NCBI GenBank assembly: GCA_046758905.1 | Contig: JBHIBC010000018.1 | Span: 1 to 41,550, forward strand | Source of the DNA: JBHIBC01 sp046758905 | GTDB taxonomy: Bacteria; Acidobacteriota; Polarisedimenticolia; Gp22-AA2 | DNA: 41,550 nt | Reading direction: 5' to 3' | Part shown: piece by piece, positions 23,191-33,110 of the stretch | Numbering within the stretch: position 1 is the stretch's first letter | Layout: every line of letters starts with the position of its first letter | The notes under the pieces: generated by a model | The model's input: only the letters and a program-made list of their open reading frames with translations | Told to the model about the DNA's origin: nothing | The model's database searches: none | Made by a program: the position numbers and the translations under genes

Positions 23191-24060
23191 TCAGGAGAGC
23201 AGGCGGCCGACCGCCTCTCCGATGCCGGCGGGGTCGTCCAGGACCATCGCGCCCGCATCCTTGAGGGCCGCCATCTTCTCCGCCGCGGTGCCGCGCCCTC
23301 CCGCGATGATCGCCCCCGCGTGGCCCATGCGCCGACCGGGCGGGGCCGTCCGTCCGGCGATGAACGCCACCAGCGGCACCTTCAGCTCCTCGCGCGCGAA
23401 CCGCGCCGCCTCCTCCTCGGTCCCCCCGCCGATCTCCCCGATCAGGACGATGGCCCGCGTCTCGGGATCCTCCCGGAACAACGCCAGGGCATCGACGAAG
23501 GTGGTGCCGATGATCGGGTCGCCCCCGATGCCGATGCACGTCGTCTGCCCGATCCCGCGGCGGCTCAGCTGGGCGACCGCTTCGTAAGTCAGTGTGCCGC
23601 TGCGGGAGATCACGCCCACGGGTCCCGGACGGTGGATCGAGCCCGGCATGATCCCCACCTTCGACTTCCCGGGCGAGATGATCCCGGGGCAGTTCGGCCC
23701 GATCAGCCTGCTGCCCCGACTGCCGAGCGCCGCCCTCACCCGGATCATGTCGGCGACCGGTATCCCCTCGGTGATGCAGACGATCAGGCGGATGCCGGCG
23801 TCGGCCGCCTCGAGGACAGCGTCGGCGGCGGCGGCCGGGGGCACGAAGATCAGCGACACGTCGGCGCCCTGCTTGCTCACCGCTTCCCTCACCGTATCGT
23901 AGACCGGGATTCCCCGGTGCTCGACCCCGCCGCGCCCCGGGGTGACCCCGGCGACGATCCGGGTCCCGTACTCGGCGCATCGGCGGGCGTGGAAGCTCCC
24001 CTCTCGGCCGGTCAGGCCCTGGACCACCACCCGGCTCGATTCGTCCACCAGGATGCTCAC
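23191..24060 (-). CDS. sucD: Succinyl-CoA synthetase alpha subunit
   Basis: 289 residues from the GTG at 24060, which shares a GTGA with the sucC stop. The CoA-binding start VVVQGLTGREGSFHARR, GPNCPGIISPGKSKVGIMPG, and GIGGDPIIGT are all conserved. The phosphorylated His is H247 in RMGHAGAI, one position from E. coli. Together with SucC it converts succinyl-CoA to succinate with substrate-level phosphorylation in the TCA cycle. GGAGGGGCG precedes the start. The upstream part of the frame is not coding. Confidence 0.96.
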   Translation of the reverse strand: MSILVDESSRVVVQGLTGREGSFHARRCAEYGTRIVAGVTPGRGGVEHRGIPVYDTVREAVSKQGADVSLIFVPPAAAADAVLEAADAGIRLIVCITEGIPVADMIRVRAALGSRGSRLIGPNCPGIISPGKSKVGIMPGSIHRPGPVGVISRSGTLTYEAVAQLSRRGIGQTTCIGIGGDPIIGTTFVDALALFREDPETRAIVLIGEIGGGTEEEAARFAREELKVPLVAFIAGRTAPPGRRMGHAGAIIAGGRGTAAEKMAALKDAGAMVLDDPAGIGEAVGRLLS

Positions 24061-25220
24061 CGCCCCTCCGCCAAGGCGACCACCTTCCGCGCCGCCTCGC
24101 GCATGCCGTCGGCCAGAGTGAGGTCGAGCCCGGAGTCCCCGAGGATCGCCTTCCCCTCCTCGACGTTCGTCCCGTCGAGGCGGACCACCATCGGGACCTT
24201 CACGTCGGCCGCCCGCGCGGCCTCCACCAGACCACGCGCCAGCACGTCGCACCGGAGTATCCCCCCGAAGATGTTGATCAGCACCGCCTTCACGCTCTGG
24301 TCCGAGAGCAGAATGCGAAAGGCCGACGCGACCTGCGCGGAGCTGGCGCCCCCGCCGACGTCGAGGAAGTTGGCGGGCTCGCCGCCGACGTGCTTGATCA
24401 GGTCCATGGTCGCCATCGCCAGCCCGGCGCCGTTCACCATGCAGCCGACGTTGCCCTGCAGCTTGACGTAATTGAGCGCGTGAGCGGAGGCCTCGACCTC
24501 CAGCGGGTCCTCCTCGTCCTTGTCCCGCAGCTCGCGGATCTCCGTGTGACGGAAGAGGGCGTTATCGTCGAAAGTCATCTTGGCATCCAGCGCCACCAGG
24601 GCCCCTGCGCGGGTGACGACCAGCGGGTTGATCTCGATCAGTGAGGCGTCGGTCCCCTCGTACGCCGTCGCGAGCGCGAGCAGAATCCGGGTGGCCTGCT
24701 TGACCTCCGCGCCCCTCAGGCCGATGGCCAGCGCGATCTCCCGCGCCTGGTACGCGCGCAGCCCCAGCAGGGGGTCGATCGGCGCCATCCGGATCGCCTC
24801 CGGGGAGCCGCGGGCGATCTCCTCGATCTCGACGCCGCCCTCGGCGCATCCCATGATCACGGGACATCCGCGCGCCCTGTCGAGGGTCACTCCCACGTAG
24901 ATCTCGCGGACGATCTCGAGCGCTTCCTCCACCAGGAGCCGCCGGACCCTGCGTCCCTGGGGACCCGTCTGCGGGGTCACCAGGGTCATGCCGATCATCT
25001 GACGCGCCAGCCTTTCCGCCTCCTCGGTGTCGGTGGCGATCCGGACTCCGCCCCCCTTGCCACGGCCCCCGGCGTGGATCTGCGCCTTGATGACGCAGCG
25101 CCCCCCCAGGCGGCTGGCGATGTTCGCGACCTCTCGGTGGCTGAAGGCGACGTCGCCGCGCGGCACGTCGACGCCGAAACGGCGCAGGATCTGCTTCGCC
25201 TGATACTCGTGGATTTTCAC
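24057..25220 (-). CDS. sucC: Succinyl-CoA synthetase beta subunit
   Basis: 387 residues from the GTG at 25220, matching the E. coli length (388). KIHEYQAKQILRRFGVDVPRG opens an ATP-grasp domain (VIKAQIHAGGRGKGGGV, SLIEINPLVV, LDAKMTFDDNALFR). The C-terminal half has GNVGCMVNGAGLAMATMD, GGEPANFLDVGGGAS and INIFGGILRCD, which contact the alpha subunit and CoA. GGAGA lies about 5 nt upstream, in a leader of only about 15 nt after the promoter. It heads the long sucC-to-GT4 gene train. Confidence 0.97.
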   Translation of the reverse strand: MKIHEYQAKQILRRFGVDVPRGDVAFSHREVANIASRLGGRCVIKAQIHAGGRGKGGGVRIATDTEEAERLARQMIGMTLVTPQTGPQGRRVRRLLVEEALEIVREIYVGVTLDRARGCPVIMGCAEGGVEIEEIARGSPEAIRMAPIDPLLGLRAYQAREIALAIGLRGAEVKQATRILLALATAYEGTDASLIEINPLVVTRAGALVALDAKMTFDDNALFRHTEIRELRDKDEEDPLEVEASAHALNYVKLQGNVGCMVNGAGLAMATMDLIKHVGGEPANFLDVGGGASSAQVASAFRILLSDQSVKAVLINIFGGILRCDVLARGLVEAARAADVKVPMVVRLDGTNVEEGKAILGDSGLDLTLADGMREAARKVVALAEGR

Positions 25221-25241
25221 GCGGTCTCCGGCAAGGGGCCC

Positions 25242-25270
25242 TATATAGCATCGCGGCCGGATCGTGTCAA
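25242..25270 (-). promoter_or_regulatory. Near-consensus sigma-70 promoter of the sucC operon
   Basis: On the minus strand TTGACA (25265-25270), 17 bp spacer, TATATA (25242-25247) with a TGC just before the -10 (extended -10). This is the strongest promoter in the window. The leader to the sucC GTG at 25220 is about 15 nt. Confidence 0.85.
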
Positions 25271-25284
25271 ACCGTTGTTTTGAC
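25266..25284. promoter_or_regulatory. Inverted repeat overlapping the sucC -35 element; possible operator
   Basis: Arms GTCAAA (25266-25271) and TTTGAC (25279-25284) flank a 7 nt loop. The left arm overlaps the -35 hexamer, a position where a repressor or activator could act. It lies 105 bp downstream of the mdh stop reading leftward, so it is not a terminator for that gene. Six-bp arms are short. Confidence 0.3.
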
Positions 25285-25368
25285 GGCCTTTCGGGGCCCT
25301 GCCGCGATCCGGGGCCGTCCGAGGGGCAGGACCGCGCCCGGGGGCTTGAAGGCGGGGCGCGCGCCGCG

Positions 25369-26295
25369 CTAGAGCTCGAGCTTGGACACAAGCGCGCGGA
25401 CGGCGTCGGCCGAGCGGTCGAGCGCCGCCTTCTCCTCCGCGCTCAGCCTGATCTCTACGACCTTCTCCAGGCCGGCTGCGCCCAGACGGGCCGGCACGCC
25501 GATGAACAGGTCGCTGTATCCATACTCCCCCTGCAGGTAGACGGCGCAGGGGAGAACCATGTGGCTGTCCCTGAGGATCGCCTCCACCATCTGAGCGATG
25601 GAGCTGGCCGGGGCGTAGTAGGCGCTGCCGCTCTTGAGGAGGTTGACGACCTCGATGCCGCCGTCGCGCGTCCGCCGGACGATCCGGTCGATCGTCTCCT
25701 TCGGGAGCAGCTCGGTGATGGGGACGCCGGCGACCGTCGAGTAGCGGGGGAGCGGCACCATGGAGTCGCCGTGTCCTCCCAGGACGAACGCGTGCGTGTT
25801 CTCGACCGCGACCTCGAGCGCCTCCGCGATGAAGAAGCGCATGCGGGCCGAGTCCAGGATCCCGGCCATGCCGAGCACCCGCTCGCGAGGAAAGCCGCTG
25901 ACCTTGAGCGCGGTGTACGCCATCGCGTCGAGCGGATTGCTGACGATGATCAGGACGGCGCTCGGTGACCGGCGGGCCACCTGTTCGGTCACCGACTTCA
26001 CGATCTCGAAGTTCGCCTTCAGAAGGTCGTCTCGGCTCATCCCGGGCTTGCGCGGCAGCCCCGAGGTGATGACGACGATGTCCGAGCCCTCGGTTTCCGC
26101 GTAACCGTTCGTCCCGGTGAGACGGACGTCGTACCCGTCGACCGGGCCCGCCTCGTTCAGGTCGAGCGCCTTCCCCTGGGGCAGTCCTTCGACGATGTCC
26201 ACGAGCACGACGTCGGCGAGACGCCGCAGCGCGATCCGCTCCGCCGTCGAGGCGCCGACGTGCCCGGCTCCGACGATCGAGACCTTCTTGCGCAT
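25369..26295 (-). CDS. mdh: Malate dehydrogenase, LDH-like type
   Basis: 308 residues. The NAD-binding start is KKVSIVGAGHVGAS, the Asp for NAD at DIVEG. The substrate loop is GLPRKPGMSRDDL, with Arg (R82) that selects oxaloacetate over pyruvate and R88. Further on are IVSNPLDAMAY and the catalytic His in GGHGDSMVPL (H175). It interconverts malate and oxaloacetate. GAGGAGGG precedes the ATG by 6 nt. It is 40 bp behind icd on the same strand and forms icd-mdh, separate from sucCD which has its own promoter. Confidence 0.96.
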   Translation of the reverse strand: MRKKVSIVGAGHVGASTAERIALRRLADVVLVDIVEGLPQGKALDLNEAGPVDGYDVRLTGTNGYAETEGSDIVVITSGLPRKPGMSRDDLLKANFEIVKSVTEQVARRSPSAVLIIVSNPLDAMAYTALKVSGFPRERVLGMAGILDSARMRFFIAEALEVAVENTHAFVLGGHGDSMVPLPRYSTVAGVPITELLPKETIDRIVRRTRDGGIEVVNLLKSGSAYYAPASSIAQMVEAILRDSHMVLPCAVYLQGEYGYSDLFIGVPARLGAAGLEKVVEIRLSAEEKAALDRSADAVRALVSKLEL

Positions 26296-26335
26296 CAGGA
26301 ACCCTCCTCACTCCCCTCGTCTCGACCCGCGCCGG

Positions 26336-27586
<1,251 letters not shown>

Positions 27587-27684
27587 GGAGGCGTTCCTCC
27601 CGGGGCCCGATGCGGGTCGGACCCTGGTCGCGCCGTCCGCGGCGGAGCGAACCGTCGGACGCGATCTCTGCGGAGAGCGCCCGC

Positions 27685-27713
27685 AATCTAGCACACGCCC
27701 CGGGAGGTGTCAA
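27685..27713 (-). promoter_or_regulatory. Strong promoter of the icd-mdh operon
   Basis: On the minus strand TTGACA (27708-27713), 17 bp, TAGATT (27685-27690) with TGC before it (extended -10). It predicts a leader of about 90 nt before the TTG start at 27586. That leader has no obvious riboswitch or leader peptide. Confidence 0.8.
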
Positions 27714-27739
27714 CGAACCGCGGCCGTGCTCCCGGCTCA

Positions 27740-28549
27740 TCAGTACTGCACCAGAGAGCCTTCGCGGCGCGCCCGGCCGACGGCGAAGCGGAACGCCACC
27801 AGGCCAAGCGGCAGCAGGATGGCGGTGAACAGGATCAGCGCTTGGATGTCGGGGAGCAGATCGCGCAGGGGAGCGCCCAGCAGCAGCGCCCGGCGCAGCG
27901 CCCGCAGGCCGTAGGTGACCGGCAGGAGACGCGATCCCCATTCGAGGAGGGCCGGCATCGCCTCGGGTGGGTAGAAGACCCCGCCCAGAAGAGCCGAGCC
28001 GCTCGCCACCAGATAGGTGATCGGGTCGCCGCGTTTCATGTAGAGCACGAACGCCGCGGCCAGGATGCCGATCCCGGAGAAGGCGGCGACGGTGAGGGCC
28101 AGCACCAGCAGACCGGACAACAACCCGTCCGCCCGGATGCCGATATCGAAGAAGAACTTCCCGACGGCGAGGTACGCGGCCGCCTTGACCGAGGTCAGGA
28201 GGAACTCCCAGAGAGACGACCCGAGCACGATTGTGCCGGTGCGCGTCGGCGTGACCAGCATCGCCTCCAGCGTGCCGCTCGTCTGCTCGGTGCGGATCTT
28301 GTTGGCGAACGACATCATCGCCGAGGAGAGATAGTGATAGAAGGCGAGGTTGACCAGGATGTACGCGAAGTAGTCGACGCCGTCCAGGCCCGGGGTGGCG
28401 GGCGGCGCGTCGACCACGTGGGCGATGAAGTAGAAGATAAGGACGGACGACACGATGCCGAGGGCCTGCAGCACGAACGCCGTACGGTAGGAGACCTCGA
28501 TCAGGAAGTCGCGCTTGATGAAGGCGCCCAGCGTGCGCAGGTCGTTCAC
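27740..28549 (-). CDS. ABC-2 type transporter permease
   Basis: 269 residues, six membrane helices (for example FVLQALGIVSSVLIFYFIAHVV, FAYILVNLAFYHYLSSAMM, GLLVLALTVAAFSGIGILAAAFVLYM, DIQALILFTAILLPLGLVAFRF). The NKIRTEQTSGTLEAMLVTPTRT segment is the conserved cytoplasmic ABC-2 motif that contacts the ATPase. FYPPEAMP...LPVTYGLRALR is also typical. The GTG start shares a GTGA with the ATPase stop. The substrate is unknown. The upstream TPR/UnbV protein in the same operon may be a partner or substrate. Confidence 0.92.
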   Translation of the reverse strand: MNDLRTLGAFIKRDFLIEVSYRTAFVLQALGIVSSVLIFYFIAHVVDAPPATPGLDGVDYFAYILVNLAFYHYLSSAMMSFANKIRTEQTSGTLEAMLVTPTRTGTIVLGSSLWEFLLTSVKAAAYLAVGKFFFDIGIRADGLLSGLLVLALTVAAFSGIGILAAAFVLYMKRGDPITYLVASGSALLGGVFYPPEAMPALLEWGSRLLPVTYGLRALRRALLLGAPLRDLLPDIQALILFTAILLPLGLVAFRFAVGRARREGSLVQY

Positions 28550-29547
28550 CGCTCCTCCTCCCCGAGGCGCGCGTCCATCAGGTCGAAGACCTCCTGCAGG
28601 CTGGGCTCGCGCCGCGTGCAGGAGACGATGGTCGCGCCCGCGTCCAGGATCGCGCGGAGCAGGTCCGACAGCGCGGCGCCTCCGCGGTCGACGGAGGCCC
28701 GGACCCGTGCCAGACGGCCCGCGCCGTCCTCCACCTCAACGGCCCACCTCGGGTCGGGCCGGACCTCACGGTATCCGGAGACGCTCAACAGGTAATGGTC
28801 CCGTCCGGGCAGCCCCGACGTGATCTCGCCGACGCTTCCCTGGCGGAGGACGCGGCCCCGGTCCAGGACCGCCAGCCGGTCGCACATCTCCTCGGCCTCC
28901 TGGAGGTTGTGGGTCGCGAGCAGGATGGTCTTCCCCTGATCCCGATTGAGCCGTCCCGTCACGAAGCGGCGCAGGTGCTTGGCCGCGATTGGGTCGAGGC
29001 TGCGGGTCGGCTCGTCGAGGCAGAGGATCGGGGGATCGTGCAGCAGCGCGCGGGCGATCGCCATCCGTTGCTTCATCCCCGAGGAGTAGGCCATGAACTG
29101 CTGGTCGGCGACCGGCTCCAGGCCCATGCACTCCAGCACCTCGCGGGTCCGCTCGCGCACCCGCCCGGCCTCGAGCCCGTACAGGCGCGAGAAGAAGTGC
29201 AGGTTCTCGCGCCCGGTCAGGCGCCAGTAGAAGGACCGCTCGTCGGCGGTGACGAAGCCGATCTGCCGCTTGACGCGTCGATCGTCCTCCGAGACGTCGA
29301 CGCCGTCGACGAAGGCACGGCCGCCGGTCGGCAGGATGAGACAGGCCAGGATCTTCAGGAGGGTCGTCTTCCCGGCCCCGTTCGGACCCAGAATCCCGAA
29401 CACCTGCCCGGGTGGGATCTCGAGGCTCACGGCGCGCAGCCCGGTCACCCGCGCCGCCCGCCCGAACGGCCGCGTGACGATCTCGCGCAGCGAGCGGCGC
29501 TTCACGTAGATCTTGCTTAGGCTGTCCGTCCGGATGGCGGCCGGCAT
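28546..29547 (-). CDS. ABC transporter ATP-binding protein
   Basis: 333 residues from the ATG at 29547. Walker A GPNGAGKTT near residue 52, Q-loop IGFVTADERSFYWRLTGRENL, signature SSGMKQRMAIARALL, Walker B ILCLDEPTRSLDP near residue 172, and H-loop ATHNLQEAEEMCDRLA. After about residue 240 a C-terminal domain (DHYLLSVSGYREVRPDPRWAVEVEDGAGRLARVRASVD) precedes the SLQEVFDLMDARLGEEER end typical of NatA/DrrA-type ATPases. It starts 11 bp behind the TPR/UnbV gene and overlaps the permease start, forming a three-gene operon. Confidence 0.93.
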   Translation of the reverse strand: MPAAIRTDSLSKIYVKRRSLREIVTRPFGRAARVTGLRAVSLEIPPGQVFGILGPNGAGKTTLLKILACLILPTGGRAFVDGVDVSEDDRRVKRQIGFVTADERSFYWRLTGRENLHFFSRLYGLEAGRVRERTREVLECMGLEPVADQQFMAYSSGMKQRMAIARALLHDPPILCLDEPTRSLDPIAAKHLRRFVTGRLNRDQGKTILLATHNLQEAEEMCDRLAVLDRGRVLRQGSVGEITSGLPGRDHYLLSVSGYREVRPDPRWAVEVEDGAGRLARVRASVDRGGAALSDLLRAILDAGATIVSCTRREPSLQEVFDLMDARLGEEER

Positions 29548-29558
29548 ATGCCGTCCCT

Positions 29559-32500
29559 TCAGCGTCCCTCGAGGTGGCGGGTGTTGTACCTCCGGCGGTA
29601 CTCGCGGTGCTCCCGGTCGTCCGGGTACGATTCGCCCGCCGGATAAGGGTACGCGGACATGGCCCGGAACGGCAGCGGCTCCACCGTGTCCGGGAAGGCG
29701 GTGTGCGGGTCCATATCCTTGCAGAACCCGCTCGCGTACAGGAAGAAGCTGCGTTGCCACCCCCGGGGCGTCGCCTCGAGCCCTTTGACCGGGAACTCGA
29801 GCGTCACCTCCTCCCCCTTTCCGAAGATGACGAACCTGTCGTCCGTGCGCCGGAGCAGCTCGGTCACCCGCCCGAACCTCGTGTAGTCGCCGGTCATGAC
29901 CTTGAACGGCTGGGTGTTGTCGATGATCCCGTAGTCGTAGATCTTCGGCTCGCGGCCGTCGGGGCTGTGCTCGCGCGGGTAACCCCTGCGGTGGAGGTGG
30001 GCCCCGCTCAGGCGCACCTCCTGCACCCTCACCTTATCGCTCAACTCCTGCCCGCCCATGGGACGGGCCAGGAAGACCTGGTCCCAGTAGACGCGCATGT
30101 TGGTGCGGATCCGGATGCGCGGGGTCGGCAGCGGTCCGGTCTCCGACAGATCGACCGTCATCATGCGCGGCAGACCCGGTGGAAACCCCATGGGGTCGAG
30201 GGCCGGCTCGAACAGCCGATCCGCGCCCTCGAACTCCAGGATCGGAGGGGTCAGGACGAGTCCCGACTGGGCCGCTGCGAAGTTGCTCGAGGAGTACTCG
30301 AAATCAACCCATCCGTAGAGGAAGAGCACCAGTCCGTCCTGCCCGACGACGCTCTCGGGGAACAGCAGGTCCAGGTGGTGCATCTCGGCGTAGCCCGCCA
30401 GGCGGCGCAGTCGGAACTCGTCGGGATACCGACGATCGATCTCGAGCACTCTCCCGGTGACGTCCCGGCCGTTGTGGGCGGTCGCCCGAACGGGGAAGAG
30501 GCGGGCGCCCCGGTCGATCGCGTAGAGGCGGTGGGGCGGCTCCTCGGCCGTCGGGAATCGTTCGTTCGGATAGACGTCGATCCCTCTCGGGTGATCGATG
30601 GCGATCAGCCTCGTCTGGTCCAGGTAGGTGACCTCCTCCAGGTTCTCCACGACCTGGAGGTAGTAGCCTCCGTCCCGCGGCAGAAGCTGGTGCGGCTCGA
30701 TCTTGACGTACTCGTCGGGATCGGGCTTGCCGTAGACGCCGGGGCCGAGCCACAGGCCCAGGCCTCCGACTCCCAGGAAATCGGCCACGAAGCGATACCT
30801 CCCGCCGTCCCAGGCGAACAGCACGGGACAGGAGGATCCCTTGCGGTCGATCTCCTCGATCTCCAGGGCCTGCCCGCGCGACACGTCGAGCTCGGCCTGC
30901 AGCACCCCACCCGGCCACAGGAGCCTGAGCACGTCGGCCACGCCTCGCCTGCGCATCCCGAAGTGCACCCACGCCGGGGATTGCGAGAGGTAGCCTGACC
31001 CGGCCCGCACCTCGCGCCGCTGCCAGAAGGCGCCCGCCTGCAGCTCGACCCTCGTCCCCACGCCGTCCCGGTTGCTGTTGAGGCCGCGCGGGCGCACCTC
31101 GAGCCAGTAGTTCCGGTTCCCCCCGTCGTTGCGCAGGAGCGCGGGCGGACCGCCGTTCCGCGTCACCACCAGGTCCAGATCGCCGTCGGCGTCCAGATCG
31201 CCAGTGGCGGCGCCGCGTCCGTCCCGGACCCTCAGGGCCGACAGGCCGAACGACCGCGTGACGTCCTGAAACCGGCCGGAGCCGTCGTTGAGGTAGAGCA
31301 GGTGCGCGCTGCCGGTCGCGAACAGGTCGAGGTCGCCGTCGTTGTCGGCGTCGAAGAGCACCGTGCCGTAAGTGGACGATCCCTCGGGCCTCCCGAGCGC
31401 GCGCTCCTTGAACCTGCCGTCCCCGCCGTTCAGATAGAGGCGCAGCCCCCCCGCGGCCGGGGCCGCGAACACCAGATCCTGGAAGCCGTCGCCGTCCAGA
31501 TCGCCCGCGGAGACGCCGCGCGCGCCGGCCGCGCCTGCGAGCCCGGCCGGCCGCGTGCGGTCGGCGAACCCTTTCTCGCGCCGGTTGTCCAGCAGCACGT
31601 TTCGGCCCGAGGCGGTCGACAGGACCACGTCGATGTCGCGGTCCAGGTCGAGATCGCTGAACACCGCCCCCACCGAGCCCTCCAGCGGCCCCGCCATCCC
31701 CAATTCGGCGGTGGCCTCCCGGAAGGTCCCGTCGCCCCGGTTCAGCAGGAGCACGGAGCGGACCGAGCGGACCGGGCCGGGCAGGGGCAGGCGCGAGACG
31801 TACAGGTCGAGGTCCCCGTCGTGATCGACGTCGGCCCAGGACGCCCCCAGGCAGAAGCCAGACAGGGACAGGCCCGAAGCGGCGGTGACGTCGCTGAAGG
31901 ACCCGCCGCCCCGGTTGCGGTAGAGCGCGCCCCCCCCGAGACGCGTCAGGAACAGATCCAGGTCGCCGTCGCTGTCGTAGTCGGCGAGCGTCGCCGCCAT
32001 CCCCACGCCGCGGAAGGAGACCCCTGACTTCGCCGTGACGTCTTCGAAGGTCCAGTCGCCCCGGTTGCGGTAGAGGGCGGGGCGGGCCCGGCCGTCCGCC
32101 GAGGCGTTGGCGAACACCAGGTCGGGGAGGCCGTCGCCGTCGAAATCACCGACGGCGACCCCCGAACCGTACCGGGCCGCGAGCGCCTTCGGCCCGTCCC
32201 CCTCCTCCGCGGCTCCCGCCTCCCCTCCCGGCCCCGCGTGCACGAAGCGGATGCCCGACTCCCGGGTGACCTCCACGAAGCGCACCGCGATCGGCTCGGG
32301 ACGCGGCGGCGGGCCCCCGAACGCCGAGTAATCAGTGACCACCAGGGCATAGTGCCCCGCCTCACCGTACTGGCTCCCGGTCGGGACCGCGAACCTCGGG
32401 TCGGAGGCGAGCTCCTGATAGACGGCCATCTCCCTCTCGCCCGCCGCGCGCCTGCCGAGCTGCAGCAACGCCCGCGCCAGCTGATAGCGGATCGACAGGC

Positions 32501-33041
32501 TGTTCGGGTCGAGCGCCCGCGCCTCCTGCAGCAGGCCGACGGCCTTGTCGAAATTCCGCGTCCGCACGTGGAGCAGCCCCAGATAGTAGAGGATGTGCGC
32601 GTCGCGCGGGTCGAGCGCCCGCGCCTTCTCCATGGAGGCGATCGCCTCCTCGGTCCGCCCCTCGTCCTTGAGCAGGATCCCCAGACCGTAGTGACCCTGG
32701 ATCAGGTTCGGATCGAGGCGGATGGCTTCCCGGAAGGCCTTCTCGGCGCGCTCTGCATCGCGCACGTAGAGCGCGGCGAGCCCGAGGTTCACGAACCCGG
32801 GAGCCCACCGCGGCGCGGCCGCGGTCACCTTGCCGAACTCCTCGATCGCCCGCGCGTGCTTGAACTGCTCCATGAGCGCGGCGCCCCGGTTGTTCGCGCG
32901 GATCACCGCCTCGGGGTCGGCCCCCGTCCGCGGCCCATTGCGGCCCGCCGCCCAGACGAAGAACAGCCCGGCGGCGGCCACCGTGCTGCCCACCAGCACG
33001 GCCGGAGCCCCGCCTCGGAACCGCCTCAACCCCGTCGCCAT
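29559..33041 (-). CDS. TPR / FG-GAP propeller / UnbV (CRTAC1-type) protein with unassigned C-terminal domain
   Basis: 1160 residues. A membrane anchor (PAVLVGSTVAAAGLFFVWAA, residues 14-33) is followed by TPR repeats at about 45-225, including FVNLGLAALYVRDAERAEKAFREAIRLDP. A propeller at about 290-630 has seven calcium-type repeats, among them DFDGDGLPDLVF, DYDSDGDLDLFL, DVDHDGDLDLYV and DADNDGDLDLFA; the fourth, DLDLDRDIDVVL, has Arg where Gly is expected. An ASPIC/UnbV domain lies at about 640-726 (NYWLEVRPRGLNSNRDGVGTRVEL). The remaining residues 738-1160 match no domain I recognise; they begin CPVLFAWDGGRYRFVADFLG and contain HQLLPRDGGYYLQVVENLEEVTYLDQTRL. GGAGG lies 6 nt before the ATG. 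The whole faces the periplasm and is co-transcribed with the ABC-2 transporter. Confidence 0.88.
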   Translation of the reverse strand: MATGLRRFRGGAPAVLVGSTVAAAGLFFVWAAGRNGPRTGADPEAVIRANNRGAALMEQFKHARAIEEFGKVTAAAPRWAPGFVNLGLAALYVRDAERAEKAFREAIRLDPNLIQGHYGLGILLKDEGRTEEAIASMEKARALDPRDAHILYYLGLLHVRTRNFDKAVGLLQEARALDPNSLSIRYQLARALLQLGRRAAGEREMAVYQELASDPRFAVPTGSQYGEAGHYALVVTDYSAFGGPPPRPEPIAVRFVEVTRESGIRFVHAGPGGEAGAAEEGDGPKALAARYGSGVAVGDFDGDGLPDLVFANASADGRARPALYRNRGDWTFEDVTAKSGVSFRGVGMAATLADYDSDGDLDLFLTRLGGGALYRNRGGGSFSDVTAASGLSLSGFCLGASWADVDHDGDLDLYVSRLPLPGPVRSVRSVLLLNRGDGTFREATAELGMAGPLEGSVGAVFSDLDLDRDIDVVLSTASGRNVLLDNRREKGFADRTRPAGLAGAAGARGVSAGDLDGDGFQDLVFAAPAAGGLRLYLNGGDGRFKERALGRPEGSSTYGTVLFDADNDGDLDLFATGSAHLLYLNDGSGRFQDVTRSFGLSALRVRDGRGAATGDLDADGDLDLVVTRNGGPPALLRNDGGNRNYWLEVRPRGLNSNRDGVGTRVELQAGAFWQRREVRAGSGYLSQSPAWVHFGMRRRGVADVLRLLWPGGVLQAELDVSRGQALEIEEIDRKGSSCPVLFAWDGGRYRFVADFLGVGGLGLWLGPGVYGKPDPDEYVKIEPHQLLPRDGGYYLQVVENLEEVTYLDQTRLIAIDHPRGIDVYPNERFPTAEEPPHRLYAIDRGARLFPVRATAHNGRDVTGRVLEIDRRYPDEFRLRRLAGYAEMHHLDLLFPESVVGQDGLVLFLYGWVDFEYSSSNFAAAQSGLVLTPPILEFEGADRLFEPALDPMGFPPGLPRMMTVDLSETGPLPTPRIRIRTNMRVYWDQVFLARPMGGQELSDKVRVQEVRLSGAHLHRRGYPREHSPDGREPKIYDYGIIDNTQPFKVMTGDYTRFGRVTELLRRTDDRFVIFGKGEEVTLEFPVKGLEATPRGWQRSFFLYASGFCKDMDPHTAFPDTVEPLPFRAMSAYPYPAGESYPDDREHREYRRRYNTRHLEGR

Positions 33042-33110
33042 CCTCGACCTCCGTCACAGCGCGCGGCCCCCCGGGGCCGGGCGCGCCCGCCGCCGCTCGC
33101 GGCGCGCCGG

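Noticed and set aside
24061..24252. N-terminal extension of sucD
   Set aside because: It is the shifted frame of sucC; homology begins at the GTG 24060 overlapping the sucC stop.
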